A stretch of DNA of 64,000 nucleotides from NCBI GenBank assembly GCA_900471525.1, contig UCEZ01000018.1, forward strand, positions 89,619 through 153,618, written 5' to 3'. The DNA comes from Hyphomicrobiales bacterium. Lineage in GTDB: Bacteria; Pseudomonadota; Alphaproteobacteria; Rhizobiales; Rhizobiaceae. Numbering within the stretch: position 1 is the first letter of the stretch; each line of letters opens with the position of its first letter. Shown in pieces: positions 1 through 9,110 of this stretch. The position numbers and the translations under genes were made by a program. A model generated the notes under the pieces. The model made no database searches. It worked only from the letters and a program-made list of their open reading frames with translations, and was not told the DNA's origin.

Positions 1-3000
1 TATGCTTCCATCCTTGCCAGCATGTACGATCCAAAGGCGGCGATCGCCAATCTGGAGCGTCTGCGCAGCCTCGGTGCGCTCGGCGTCTATGGTTTCCATG
101 ACGCGGTCGATTTCACGCCGACACGTGTGCCGGAAGGCAAGACCTGCGCTGTGGTGCGCAACTACTATGCCCACCATCACGGCATGTCGATCGCAGCCGT
201 CGCGAACGTCGTCTTCAACGGACGCCTGCGCGAGTGGTTCCATGCCGATCCGGTCATCGAAGCCGCCGAACTGCTGCTGCAGGAAAAGGCACCGCGTGAC
301 ATTCCGATCATCAACACCAAGAAGGAGCCGGAATCGCTCGGCAAGGGGCAGGAAGATCTTCTGCGCCCGGAAGTTCGCGTCATCACCAATCCGCTGGCCG
401 AGGACCGGGAGACGGTTTTCCTGTCGAACGGCCACTATGCGGTGATGCTGACGGCGACGGGTTCCGGCTATTCGCGCTGGAACGGCCAGACCGTTGCCCG
501 CTGGAAGGCCGATCCGACGGAAGACCGTTCGGGCACGTTCATCTTCCTGCGCGATACGACGACGGGCGACTGGTGGTCGGCAACGGCCGAGCCGCGCCGA
601 GCGGAAGGCGAAAAAACGACGACCCGCTTCGGCGACGACAAGGCCGAGTTCATCAAGACCGTCGGCGATCTCACCAGCGAAGTCGAGTGCATCGTCGCCA
701 CCGAGCACGATGCCGAAGGCCGCCGGGTGATCCTGCTCAACACCGGCACCGAGGACCGCTTCATCGAGGTGACCTCCTATGCCGAGCCGGTTCTGACGAC
801 GGACGATACCGACAGCGCCCATCCTCTGTTTGCCAAAATGTTCCTGCGCACGGAAGTCGATCCGAAGGGTGACGTCATCCGCGTCACGCGCAACAAGCGC
901 AGCCCTGGCGAGCCCGATATGCAGGTGGCGCATCTGATCGTCGACAACGCGGCCAGCACGCGACACACCGAAGCCGAAACGGATCGTCGCCGGTTTATCG
1001 GCCCGGGCCGCACATTGGCTGAAGCGCAGGCTTTCGATGCCGACGCCAAGCTTTCGGGCACGGACGGTTACACGCTCGATCCGATCGTCTCGCTGCGCCG
1101 CGTCGTGCGTGTGCCGGCCGGCAAGAAGGTCAGCGTGATCTTCTGGACCATCGCGGCACCCGGTCGCGAGGAAATCGACAAGGCTGTCGATCGCTATCGC
1201 CACCCCGACAGCTTCAATCATGAGCTTATCCATGCCTGGACCCGTTCACAGGTGCAGATGCGCCATGTTGGCGTCACCTCGCAGGAGGCGGCAAGCTTCC
1301 AGATGCTCGGCCGTTACCTGATCTATCCGGATATGCAATTGCGTGCCGATACCGCGACTGTTCAGGCAGGTCTCGCGCCGCAGTCTGCGCTCTGGCCACT
1401 GTCGATTTCGGGCGATTTCCCGATCTTCGCTGTCCGCATCAACGACGACATCGATCTCGGTATCGCGCGGGAAGCCCTGAAAGCGCAGGAGTATCTGCGC
1501 TCGCGCGGAGTCACCGCCGATCTCGTCATCATCAACGAGCGTGCAGCCTCCTATGCCCAGGACATGCAGCACACGCTGGATGCCATGGCCGAAAACCTGC
1601 GCCTGCGCGGCCTGTCCGATGGTCCGCGCCAGCATATCTTCGCCGTCCGCCGCGATATCATGGAACCACAGACATGGTCGGCGCTGCTGTCCGCTTCCCG
1701 CGCCGTGTTCCACGCCCGCAACGGCAAGATTTCTGACCAGATTTCACGTGCGGAAAACCTGCTGACGAAGCCTTCCACGAAGAAGGAAACATCCGCAGGA
1801 CCGTTGCTTGCGGTCATTGGTGAAGATAGCAGTGTTGCAAGCGTCGAGATCAACGGCGATGGCCTCGACTTCTGGAACGGCTATGGCGGCTTTTCCGCCG
1901 ATGGCCGCGAATATGTGACGCGTTTGCGCGGTGGCGAAGCCACGCCGCAGCCGTGGATCAACGTGATTTCCAACGAAGCTTTCGGGTTCCATGTGGCAGC
2001 CGAGGGGGCCGCCTTCACCTGGGGCCGCAACTCGCGCGACTACCAGCTGACGTCATGGACCAATGATCCGGTGATCAACCGGCCGGGCGAAGCCATCTTC
2101 ATCAGGGACATGGATAGCGGTGCCGTTCTGTCCCCCTACGCAGCTTTGTCGCGCCGCAAGTCCGTTCTGTTCGAAACCCGGCACGGCCTCGGCTATTCCG
2201 TATTCAGGAGTGTGCAGGACAATCTGGAGATTGAAGTCAGTCAGACCGTTCACCGCACGGCGCCGGTGAAGTACCTGCGGCTGCGGCTGAACAACACCTC
2301 CGGCGAAACGCGTAGCCTCAAGGTCTACGGCTACGCGGAGTGGGTGCTCGGCAACAACCGGGCAAAGACGGCCCCGTTCATTCTCTCGCATCACGACGAG
2401 GCGAGCGGCGCGGTGCTGGCCACCAATCCCTACAGCATCGACTATTCCGGCCGTACCGCATTTCTTGCTGCCAGCGAAATACCGACCGGTTTCACCTCCA
2501 GCCGGCGCGAGTTCCTCGGCCGGGCGGGCAGCATCTACGCACCGCAGGCCGTGCTTGAAGTTACCACACTGTCGGGCGCCGTCGAAGCCGATGGCGATCC
2601 CTGCGCGGCGATCGTTCTCGATGTGACGCTGGAGGCCGGCTCGAGCCGCGAACTGACGTTCTACATCGGCGATTCCGACAATGCCGAACAGGCGCTCGAG
2701 CATCTTGCGGAGGCGCGCAAGAGCACGTTCGAAACGGTTCTCGCAGCGTCCAACAGCTACTGGCAGGACTTTACCGGCATTCTCCAGGTCGAAACGCCCG
2801 ACAAGGCGTTCAACAACATGGTCAATGCCTGGCTGCCCTATCAGAGCCTCGGCTGCCGGATTCTCGCACGCTCGGCCTTCTATCAGGCAAGCGGCGCCTT
2901 CGGCTTCCGCGACCAGTTGCAGGATACGCTCGCCTTCATCGTGCATCGGCCGGAACTTGCGAGGGCACAGATTCTCAATGCTGCCGCGCGCCAGTTTGTC

Positions 3001-4227
3001 GAGGGCGACGTGCTCCATTGGTGGCTGCCGGGCAATGGCTCCGGCGTCCGCACGCTGATCTCCGACGATGTCGTCTGGCTCGGTCACGCCGTGCAACACT
3101 ATTGCTCGGTCACCGGAACCAAGGACATTCTCGATGAGCAGATCGCCTTCATCGAAGGCGCGGCTCTGGAGCCAGGCCAGCATGACAACTTCTTCCAGCC
3201 AACTGTGTCGGAGCGGCGTGCCAGCCTCTACGAGCATTGTGCGGTTGCGCTTGATCTGGCCATTGCCCGCAAGGGCGAGAACGGTCTGCCATTGATCCTC
3301 GGCGGAGACTGGAACGATGGCATGAACCGCGTCGGTATCGAAGGACGCGGCACCAGTGTCTGGCTCGGCTGGTTCCTTGCTGCGACGCTGCGGTCGTTCC
3401 TCGTCATCGCGCGGGAGCGTGGCGATACCAAGCGGGTTCCCGTCTGGGAGGCGCATCTCGCCAGTCTCAAGCGGGCGCTTGAAACGGCCGGTTGGGATGG
3501 AGGCCATTACCGCCGCGGCTATTATGATGATGGAACGCCGCTCGGTTCTGCCAATAGCAACGAATGCCGCATCGATTCGATCGCCCAGTCCTGGAGTGTT
3601 CTTTCTGGCGAAGGCGACACCGACCGGTCGGCGCAGGCGATGGATGCGGTGCTTTCGGAGCTTGCCGACGCCGATCATCAGATCATCCGGCTGTTCACGC
3701 CGCCACTCTCCGGCACGGCGCAGGATCCGGGCTACATCAAGGCCTATCCGCCCGGTGTGCGCGAAAACGGCGGACAGTATACCCATGCGGCGACATGGGT
3801 GGTGCTGGCGCTTGCGGCGCAGAACCGCCCGGACGACGCATGGCGTGCCTTCGAGATGCTCAATCCGGTCAATCATTCGAAGGACCGCGAAAGTGCCGAT
3901 CACTACCGGGTCGAACCCTATGTGGTCGCTGCCGATATCTATGGCGACGGCGACCTGACGGGGCGCGGCGGCTGGACCTGGTACACCGGGTCGGCGGCTT
4001 GGCTTTATCGCGCCGCGGTCGAAGGCATTCTCGGCATTCGCAGGCAGGGAGAGAAGCTGATCATCCGTCCGGTCCTGCCGAAGGATTGGGATGGTTTCTC
4101 GGCAACGCTAACCATCGACGGCAAGGCGCACGTCATTTCCGTGACGAAAGATGCGGAAAGCGGCGAACCGATCGTCAGCATCAATAAAACTGTCACAAAA
4201 AACGCGCATGAAGGCGTTTTGGTATAG
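1..4227 (+). CDS. ndvB: Cyclic beta-1,2-glucan synthase NdvB/Cgs, C-terminal half (5' end outside window)
   Basis: The frame is open from the first base (Tyr-Ala-Ser-Ile-Leu-Ala-Ser-Met), so this is the C-terminal ~1408 residues of a protein that in rhizobia is about 2800 residues long. The first ~90 residues, with HHHGMS near nt 170-190, match the end of the glycoamylase-like domain. Then come two carbohydrate-binding beta-sandwich sections and an (alpha/alpha) GH94 phosphorylase-like domain with GGDWNDGMNRVG near nt 3300-3340, which holds the general-acid Asp of GH94. In this family the inner-membrane GT84 part polymerises glucose from UDP-glucose on a protein-linked primer, and the GH94 part trims the chain before cyclisation. 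The GT84 part is not in the window. The product is the periplasmic osmoregulatory glucan needed for nodule invasion or virulence. It is followed by a strong hairpin and then opgC. Confidence 0.95.
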   Translation, partial: YASILASMYDPKAAIANLERLRSLGALGVYGFHDAVDFTPTRVPEGKTCAVVRNYYAHHHGMSIAAVANVVFNGRLREWFHADPVIEAAELLLQEKAPRDIPIINTKKEPESLGKGQEDLLRPEVRVITNPLAEDRETVFLSNGHYAVMLTATGSGYSRWNGQTVARWKADPTEDRSGTFIFLRDTTTGDWWSATAEPRRAEGEKTTTRFGDDKAEFIKTVGDLTSEVECIVATEHDAEGRRVILLNTGTEDRFIEVTSYAEPVLTTDDTDSAHPLFAKMFLRTEVDPKGDVIRVTRNKRSPGEPDMQVAHLIVDNAASTRHTEAETDRRRFIGPGRTLAEAQAFDADAKLSGTDGYTLDPIVSLRRVVRVPAGKKVSVIFWTIAAPGREEIDKAVDRYRHPDSFNHELIHAWTRSQVQMRHVGVTSQEAASFQMLGRYLIYPDMQLRADTATVQAGLAPQSALWPLSISGDFPIFAVRINDDIDLGIAREALKAQEYLRSRGVTADLVIINERAASYAQDMQHTLDAMAENLRLRGLSDGPRQHIFAVRRDIMEPQTWSALLSASRAVFHARNGKISDQISRAENLLTKPSTKKETSAGPLLAVIGEDSSVASVEINGDGLDFWNGYGGFSADGREYVTRLRGGEATPQPWINVISNEAFGFHVAAEGAAFTWGRNSRDYQLTSWTNDPVINRPGEAIFIRDMDSGAVLSPYAALSRRKSVLFETRHGLGYSVFRSVQDNLEIEVSQTVHRTAPVKYLRLRLNNTSGETRSLKVYGYAEWVLGNNRAKTAPFILSHHDEASGAVLATNPYSIDYSGRTAFLAASEIPTGFTSSRREFLGRAGSIYAPQAVLEVTTLSGAVEADGDPCAAIVLDVTLEAGSSRELTFYIGDSDNAEQALEHLAEARKSTFETVLAASNSYWQDFTGILQVETPDKAFNNMVNAWLPYQSLGCRILARSAFYQASGAFGFRDQLQDTLAFIVHRPELARAQILNAAARQFVEGDVLHWWLPGNGSGVRTLISDDVVWLGHAVQHYCSVTGTKDILDEQIAFIEGAALEPGQHDNFFQPTVSERRASLYEHCAVALDLAIARKGENGLPLILGGDWNDGMNRVGIEGRGTSVWLGWFLAATLRSFLVIARERGDTKRVPVWEAHLASLKRALETAGWDGGHYRRGYYDDGTPLGSANSNECRIDSIAQSWSVLSGEGDTDRSAQAMDAVLSELADADHQIIRLFTPPLSGTAQDPGYIKAYPPGVRENGGQYTHAATWVVLALAAQNRPDDAWRAFEMLNPVNHSKDRESADHYRVEPYVVAADIYGDGDLTGRGGWTWYTGSAAWLYRAAVEGILGIRRQGEKLIIRPVLPKDWDGFSATLTIDGKAHVISVTKDAESGEPIVSINKTVTKNAHEGVLV

Positions 4228-4249
4228 TCGCCGGCGCTTCGTCGCGAGT

Positions 4250-4290
4250 GAAGCCGGCTTTGCACCAAAAGTTGCAAAGCCGGCTTCGTT
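4250..4290 (+). terminator. Perfect 15-bp hairpin after ndvB
   Basis: GAAGCCGGCTTTGCA (4250-4264) pairs perfectly with TGCAAAGCCGGCTTC (4273-4287) around an 8-nt loop. It lies 22 bp after the ndvB stop and 66 bp before opgC. Only a short GTT follows the stem, so it may be a partial terminator or an mRNA-stabilising element between the two genes. Confidence 0.6.
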
Positions 4291-4356
4291 CTGATTGCCA
4301 GCAGTCACATCACGTCAAGGGGCAGGGGGCACCGAACTCGGACGAGAACATTCTGA

Positions 4357-5520
4357 ATGCTTCAAAAACTGCAATTCGAACCGTCTGCCGATGACGGACA
4401 GATGGCATCGAGCCTTTCCATACCTCCCCAGCGCGATACCCGCCTCGACGTGTTTCGCGCGCTTTGCCTCATCACCATCTTCGTCAATCACGTGCCGGGG
4501 CAATATCTCGAATACCTGACCACGAAGAACTATGGCTTCTCGGATTCCGCCGAAGCCTTCGTGTTGATCTCCGGATTGTCGGCTGGGCTTGCCTATGGCC
4601 GGAAATTCAATGTCGGCAACCGCCTTGCCCTCAGCCTGAAAATCTGGCGTCGTGCGTTCACGCTCTATGTCGCGCATATCATGACCAGTATCATCACGCT
4701 GGCGATCTTCGCCGGCGGTGCGCTTTATTTCGGGCGGCAGGACCTGATCAGCGAGATCAACATCCGCCCGCTCGTTGACCACACCGAGCAGGGGTTTGTC
4801 GCCATGGTGCTGCTCGGGCATCAACTGGGCTACAACAACATCCTGTCGATGTATGCGGTCGTCTTCCTGCTTCTGCCCGGCATGCTCTGGCTCCACGGGC
4901 GCAGTCCCTTCCTGCTGTTCATGGCGTCCGCCGCGCTGTGGCTTGCCGCCGGCATATTCACCATCGTTCCGATCAATTTCCTCGACGAGGGCTACTGGTT
5001 CCTCAATCCCTGGTCCTGGCAGTTCCTGTTCGTCATCGGGATGATCTGCATGATGCGGTCGCGTGCCGGCAAACAGTTGCCGCGCCATCCGTTGCTGATC
5101 GCGGTAGCCGGAGGGTATGTGACGCTATCGTTCTTCTGGGTCTTGCTGTCCTGGTGGAACCTTGATTTTTCCTATGGCCTGCCAGCCGTCTTGACCGGCT
5201 TCGACAAGACCTTCCTCTCACTCACCCGGCTGCTGCATGTGCTGGCGCTCGCCTATCTGCTTGCCGTTTTTCCCGTCTTCAGCCGGATAACGCGCCTGCG
5301 CCTCGACCATCCGCTCGTCATGATCGGCCGGCATTCGCTGCCGGTCTTCATCTTCGGCACGATCCTCGCCATGGTCGGCCAGGTGCTGCTGTTCGTGACG
5401 GGACGCGACCCGCTCTGGGGCTCGCTGTTCGTGCTTGCCGGCATCTGCCTGCATTTCGCCTATGCCCGTTACCTCGATTGGCTCGGTGGCCTGTCCCGGC
5501 CGGATACCGTCAAGGCCTGA
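4357..5520 (+). CDS. opgC: OpgC-family membrane protein (probable acyl/succinyl modification of periplasmic glucan)
   Basis: A 387-residue polytopic protein with about ten hydrophobic segments. After a ~25-residue cytoplasmic tail it begins RLDVFRALCLITIFVNHVP, the opening of the OpgC/acyltransferase-3-like fold, followed by EAFVLISGLSAGLAYG. OpgC proteins in Rhodobacter and the related Brucella Cgm protein add succinyl groups to osmoregulated periplasmic or cyclic glucans at the inner membrane. Its position directly after ndvB supports the same role here. The ATG at 4357 has only a weak GAGAACATTCTGA leader; the in-frame ATG at 4402 (MASSLSIPP) is an alternative. The acyl group itself is inference. 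Confidence 0.85.
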   Translation: MLQKLQFEPSADDGQMASSLSIPPQRDTRLDVFRALCLITIFVNHVPGQYLEYLTTKNYGFSDSAEAFVLISGLSAGLAYGRKFNVGNRLALSLKIWRRAFTLYVAHIMTSIITLAIFAGGALYFGRQDLISEINIRPLVDHTEQGFVAMVLLGHQLGYNNILSMYAVVFLLLPGMLWLHGRSPFLLFMASAALWLAAGIFTIVPINFLDEGYWFLNPWSWQFLFVIGMICMMRSRAGKQLPRHPLLIAVAGGYVTLSFFWVLLSWWNLDFSYGLPAVLTGFDKTFLSLTRLLHVLALAYLLAVFPVFSRITRLRLDHPLVMIGRHSLPVFIFGTILAMVGQVLLFVTGRDPLWGSLFVLAGICLHFAYARYLDWLGGLSRPDTVKA

Positions 5521-5538
5521 CGAATCGTTCAGGTGTCG

Positions 5539-6642
5539 TCACCTCGGATCGCATATCGGCACAAGGTCCTGTTGCGTCGGGGCCTGCGAAAATTCGTCGA
5601 ACCGGAAATTGAAAGTCCCTGGAATCCGCAGACGGTATGTTCCGAACTTGAAATAGGGGCCGCGCAGCTCCAGCGGCATGCTGCTCTTCAATGTTGCTCC
5701 GAGATTGCCGCGGACCGTCACGATCTTCTGGCTGTTGGCCCAAATTTCGATTTCGCCCTTCCGGCGTGGCCCATATTCATTATCGAGGCGTCCCGGTTTC
5801 ACGCGATACACCATGTCCACCCAGCCCTCTTGCGGATCGGGGAGCTTCCTGTCTGCTTCCGGTAGGATCTCAATATCAGCCTCTCCAAGATATTTCTCAG
5901 GTTCCGCGACAAACGAGAACGCGCTGAACTGGGAAACCAATGTGCTGTCGTTTAACCCAAGGGCTTGCGAGACGCGATCACTATCCGACTGCGTTCCTTC
6001 GGCTCGTAGGCTCTTGAGCAGGTCCTGGTTGAAGAATTTCTGTGAGAGTTCAGGCTGGGATTTGGTCAGCTGATCAAGTGCCTGGAGGGACTTGACGGCC
6101 TCGATGGCGCGGCCGTCACTTCGATCGAGTTTGCCAAGGAGCTGCTGGGCGGCGAACATCGCCTCCGGATCGCCCTCAGCCTGCGCGACGACCCGGCGCG
6201 TTTCGTTGTCCTGCACCGTGATGTGGAAGACACCGTTGTCGAAGCGCTGGGCCAGCACCGGGCTGTTGTCGCCAGGCCCCTTCCATTGGCTGATGACGAA
6301 GCGGGTACTTCCTGCTGACGGCACATCGCCTTCGACACGGAAGCTGAACGCGTACCATACCTCGTCCCCAAAGGCAGGCCAGGACGATTTCACGGTGCGA
6401 AGCTCCGCGCGTTGGCAATCGTCCTCGCAATCCAGGCCGTTGTCCCCGTCCGCCGTTGCGATGACAATCGCGTTCGCAGCGCATCGGCCGGGCTGCTGAA
6501 ATTTCATCTGATGGGAAAGGACCTGTTGTGTGGTCCATTTTCCCTGGCCAAGGTTTCCTGAATCAAAGTCGTCAGCCAAGGTCTGTGCTGCGGCCGGAGT
6601 TTGGGAAACAAGACAAATGAAGCTGAATATCGCGATGCGCAT
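5539..6642 (-). CDS. Secreted heparin-lyase-like (polysaccharide lyase fold) protein with a helical insertion
   Basis: Starting at the ATG at 6642 gives 367 residues with a clear signal peptide (MRIAIFSFICLVSQTPAAAQ). An in-frame ATG 13 codons upstream would spoil the signal. The segment with GLDCEDDCQRAELR, DEVWYAFSFRV and RFVISQWKG resembles the jelly-roll of the heparin lyase I-like family (PF14099), resuming near the C-terminus with KGEIEIWANSQKIVTVRG and GPYFKFGTYR. Between the two halves, roughly residues 155-245, lies a charged, mostly helical section that the compact family does not usually have. The Cys pair CEDDC may form a disulfide. It is convergent with opgC (18 bp between the stops) and sits inside the cyclic-glucan cluster. 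Substrate unknown; activity on a polysaccharide is inference from fold. Confidence 0.65.
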   Translation of the reverse strand: MRIAIFSFICLVSQTPAAAQTLADDFDSGNLGQGKWTTQQVLSHQMKFQQPGRCAANAIVIATADGDNGLDCEDDCQRAELRTVKSSWPAFGDEVWYAFSFRVEGDVPSAGSTRFVISQWKGPGDNSPVLAQRFDNGVFHITVQDNETRRVVAQAEGDPEAMFAAQQLLGKLDRSDGRAIEAVKSLQALDQLTKSQPELSQKFFNQDLLKSLRAEGTQSDSDRVSQALGLNDSTLVSQFSAFSFVAEPEKYLGEADIEILPEADRKLPDPQEGWVDMVYRVKPGRLDNEYGPRRKGEIEIWANSQKIVTVRGNLGATLKSSMPLELRGPYFKFGTYRLRIPGTFNFRFDEFSQAPTQQDLVPICDPR

Positions 6643-6835
6643 TCCCAAGCCCCCAAGACCGACGTCACTTTCCGGAAACATAACAGCTACTCGGAAGAGT
6701 TGAATGTGGAGGAAGGAAGTTTTGCCATATCGTGGCGCGGCAGGGCAATGAAAACTCGACGCCGACCGGAGAGTAGCGCGCTGGCGTTTGAGACATCCGC
6801 TTGCTCAATCAGTCTTGCCGCGTCTGCTTCGGAAC

Positions 6836-6869
6836 AAAAAATCCCCTCATGGCGACACCATGAGGGGAT
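6836..6869 (-). terminator. Intrinsic terminator of ndvA
   Basis: ATCCCCTCATGG (6841-6852) and CCATGAGGGGAT (6858-6869) form a perfect 12-bp stem. Read on the minus strand it ends in a run of six T. It lies 27 bp after the ndvA stop codon. Confidence 0.9.
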
Positions 6870-6895
6870 ATCCGGAAGCCGGCAATGCTTGTTGG

Positions 6896-8653
6896 TCAGG
6901 CCGCCGCGTGGCTCTTGCGGACGTCCTCGTCGGTGAGGATGCCGCTGGCCCTGAGCAAGGATGCAAACCGGCCGTTGCTCTGGCTCAGTTCGTTGAAGCC
7001 ACCCATCTCGACGATCCGGCCGTGATCCATGAAGATCACCAGATCGGCTTCGCGCACCGTCGACAGGCGATGGGCGATGATGAAGGTGGTGCGATCCTTG
7101 CGCAGGTTGTCGATCGCAACCTTGACGCGGTTTTCCGTCTCGACGTCGAGCGCACTGGTCGCTTCGTCGAGGACGAGGATCGGCGCATTCTTCAGGATCG
7201 CCCGGGCAATGGCGATACGCTGGCGCTCACCGCCGGACAGCCGGTTGCCACGTTCGCCGACGCGTGTCTCGTAGCCGCCCTCGCGGCATTCGATGAAGTC
7301 GGCTGCCGCTGCTGCTTCGGCTGCCTCCATCACCTCGACGAGGGACGCGTCTTCGCGACCAAGGCGGATGTTTTCACAGATCGACCGGTTGAGCAGGCCC
7401 GCATCCTGGAAGACGGTGGCGATCGAGCGGCGCAGCGACTTGCGGGTCACCGTGGAGATGTCGACGCCATCGACCAGGATCTTGCCGCCGGCAGGCTCAT
7501 GGACGCGCTGCAGAAGGTTGACCAGCGTCGTCTTGCCGGCACCGGTCGGGCCGACGATGGCGATCGTCTGACCAGCCTTGGCGGTGAAGGACACGTCGCG
7601 CAGGCCTTCGTTCGAATTGGCGAAGTTGAAGGATACGTCGCGGAATTCGACTTCGCCGTGGACATGGTTCAATTCGCCGGCATCGGCAGGTTCTTCGCGT
7701 TCGCGGACCGAATCTTCCAGGACGAAGAAATCTTCAAGCTTGGCGCGAGCTTCGAAAATCTGCGTGACGAAAGCCTTCATCTGGTCGAGGCGACCGATAA
7801 GCAGGCCGGCAAAGCCGATGAACGCAATGACATCGCCGATACCGAGTTCGCCCTTCTGCACCAGGAAGGTGCCGATGACGAGGATTGCCATCATCGAGAT
7901 GGTCGACGCCATGCGGTTCAGAGCGCTGGCGAGCGCCCACCAGTCGAGGACCGGTAGCTGGGCGGAGATCAGTTTCTGGGTAAAATTCTTCAGTTCGCGG
8001 GTTTCGGCCTCGATGCGGTTGTAGCTGTGCACGACGGAAACGTTGCTGATCGAGTCAGAGACGTGCGAGAAAACCGTGTGATAGTGGTCCTCGACGGAGG
8101 CTTGGCCTTCCTTGGTCCGGGTCATGACGAACTTGCCGACGACGACATAGAGCACGCCGAGAACGACGAGAACGAGTGACAGGCGAACATCCATGGCAAA
8201 GGCCGTGGGAACGAGAAGCGTCAGCGCGACGGCGGTTGCCAGATGCTGGCGCATGAATTCGAGCCAGAGGCCGAACAGCGTCTCGCAGGCGCGCAACAGG
8301 GTGTGCAGAGCATTGGATGTGCCGCGCTGGGTGTGCCACGACAAGGGCATGGCGATGATGCGGCCGAAAGCTTCGGTGATCAGGGTCGAGCGGCGTGTAT
8401 GCGCCAGCCGGTCCGCCTCGCGGGCGACAAGCACGAAGGCGACCGTATTGAAGACGCCAAGGCCTGCCCACATCAACAGCATGGGCGTGACTGCCTGTTT
8501 GGAGGAGATCGCGTCGATGATGCGGCCGAACAGAATGGGCTCGGCAATCGTGATGACCGCCAGGACGATATTGGCGATAACGATCGCGGAGACGCGGAGC
8601 TTGTGCACGGCAAGATACTGAAGCGCTCTTGCATAGACCTGGAACAATGACAC
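6896..8653 (-). CDS. ndvA: Cyclic beta-1,2-glucan exporter NdvA/ChvA (ABC transporter, fused TMD-NBD)
   Basis: A 585-residue half-transporter. The N-terminal six-helix membrane domain (TVAEPILFGRIIDAIS-type region near residues 30-45) is followed by an ATP-binding domain with Walker A GPTGAGKTT, signature LSGGERQR and Walker B ILVLDEATSALD. The opening SLFQVYARALQYLAVHKLRVS is characteristic of NdvA/ChvA, which exports cyclic glucan made by NdvB to the periplasm. I place the start at the GTG at 8653, preceded by AGAGGG at a good distance. A frame open further upstream to 8701 would add 16 unrelated residues. Transcribed towards the lyase-like gene and ended by a strong hairpin. Confidence 0.95.
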   Translation of the reverse strand: MSLFQVYARALQYLAVHKLRVSAIVIANIVLAVITIAEPILFGRIIDAISSKQAVTPMLLMWAGLGVFNTVAFVLVAREADRLAHTRRSTLITEAFGRIIAMPLSWHTQRGTSNALHTLLRACETLFGLWLEFMRQHLATAVALTLLVPTAFAMDVRLSLVLVVLGVLYVVVGKFVMTRTKEGQASVEDHYHTVFSHVSDSISNVSVVHSYNRIEAETRELKNFTQKLISAQLPVLDWWALASALNRMASTISMMAILVIGTFLVQKGELGIGDVIAFIGFAGLLIGRLDQMKAFVTQIFEARAKLEDFFVLEDSVREREEPADAGELNHVHGEVEFRDVSFNFANSNEGLRDVSFTAKAGQTIAIVGPTGAGKTTLVNLLQRVHEPAGGKILVDGVDISTVTRKSLRRSIATVFQDAGLLNRSICENIRLGREDASLVEVMEAAEAAAAADFIECREGGYETRVGERGNRLSGGERQRIAIARAILKNAPILVLDEATSALDVETENRVKVAIDNLRKDRTTFIIAHRLSTVREADLVIFMDHGRIVEMGGFNELSQSNGRFASLLRASGILTDEDVRKSHAAA

Positions 8654-9110
8654 TGTCTTATCCCTCTTGGGCAGTTGGTTTGCGGTGCAATGAAAAAGCA
8701 ACAGGGCATTTGCATCGCGGGGAAACGGCTGAAAAAGAAAAGATTTGTTTGGAAAAAGTATTCATTCCCTCATCCGGAGTTGATGGAACGAAAATTCCAG
8801 AACTGATCTTCCTCATCCTTCCGTCATATTCTTTTCGAAACACCGTCGCCGATTATCTTTTGGCTTCGCCGAGCAAACTTGATTATGATAAACCTTAAAG
8901 GCGATTGGAGATTTCTGACGCCTCAAAGCCGACCATTCATAGCTTGCTATTTTTTGCACCTTGCAGTTCGAAGGCGATGCGGTGTTAGGTGGTTTCATGA
9001 CTGACGTTGGGGATTATTGCGATTGCAACATGAATGGGTGCTGAACAGGACTTCATGTTGCGCCGCAACGAGTGCGGTCAAAGGCTAAAATTGATTTTGA
9101 AGGGGCATTT
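8654..9110. other. Divergent intergenic region ndvA / luxR
   Basis: About 450 bp of markedly AT-richer DNA with no convincing reading frame. It must hold both promoters. Visible structure: TGGAA-N6-TTCCA at 8784-8799 and a much stronger 10-bp inverted repeat at 9025-9061, listed separately. No terminator or RNA gene is recognised. Confidence 0.5.
9025..9061. promoter_or_regulatory. 10-bp inverted repeat upstream of luxR
   Basis: GCAACATGAA (9025-9034) and TTCATGTTGC (9052-9061) are perfect reverse complements separated by 17 bp. The element ends 49 bp before the luxR start codon, so it is placed to act as an operator or as a hairpin in the luxR leader. It is longer and wider than a standard lux box. 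Confidence 0.45.

Noticed and set aside
2053..3903. 616-codon open frame antisense to ndvB
   Set aside because: Shadow frame from GC-rich third positions; no family motif, while the plus strand encodes a clear GH94 domain.
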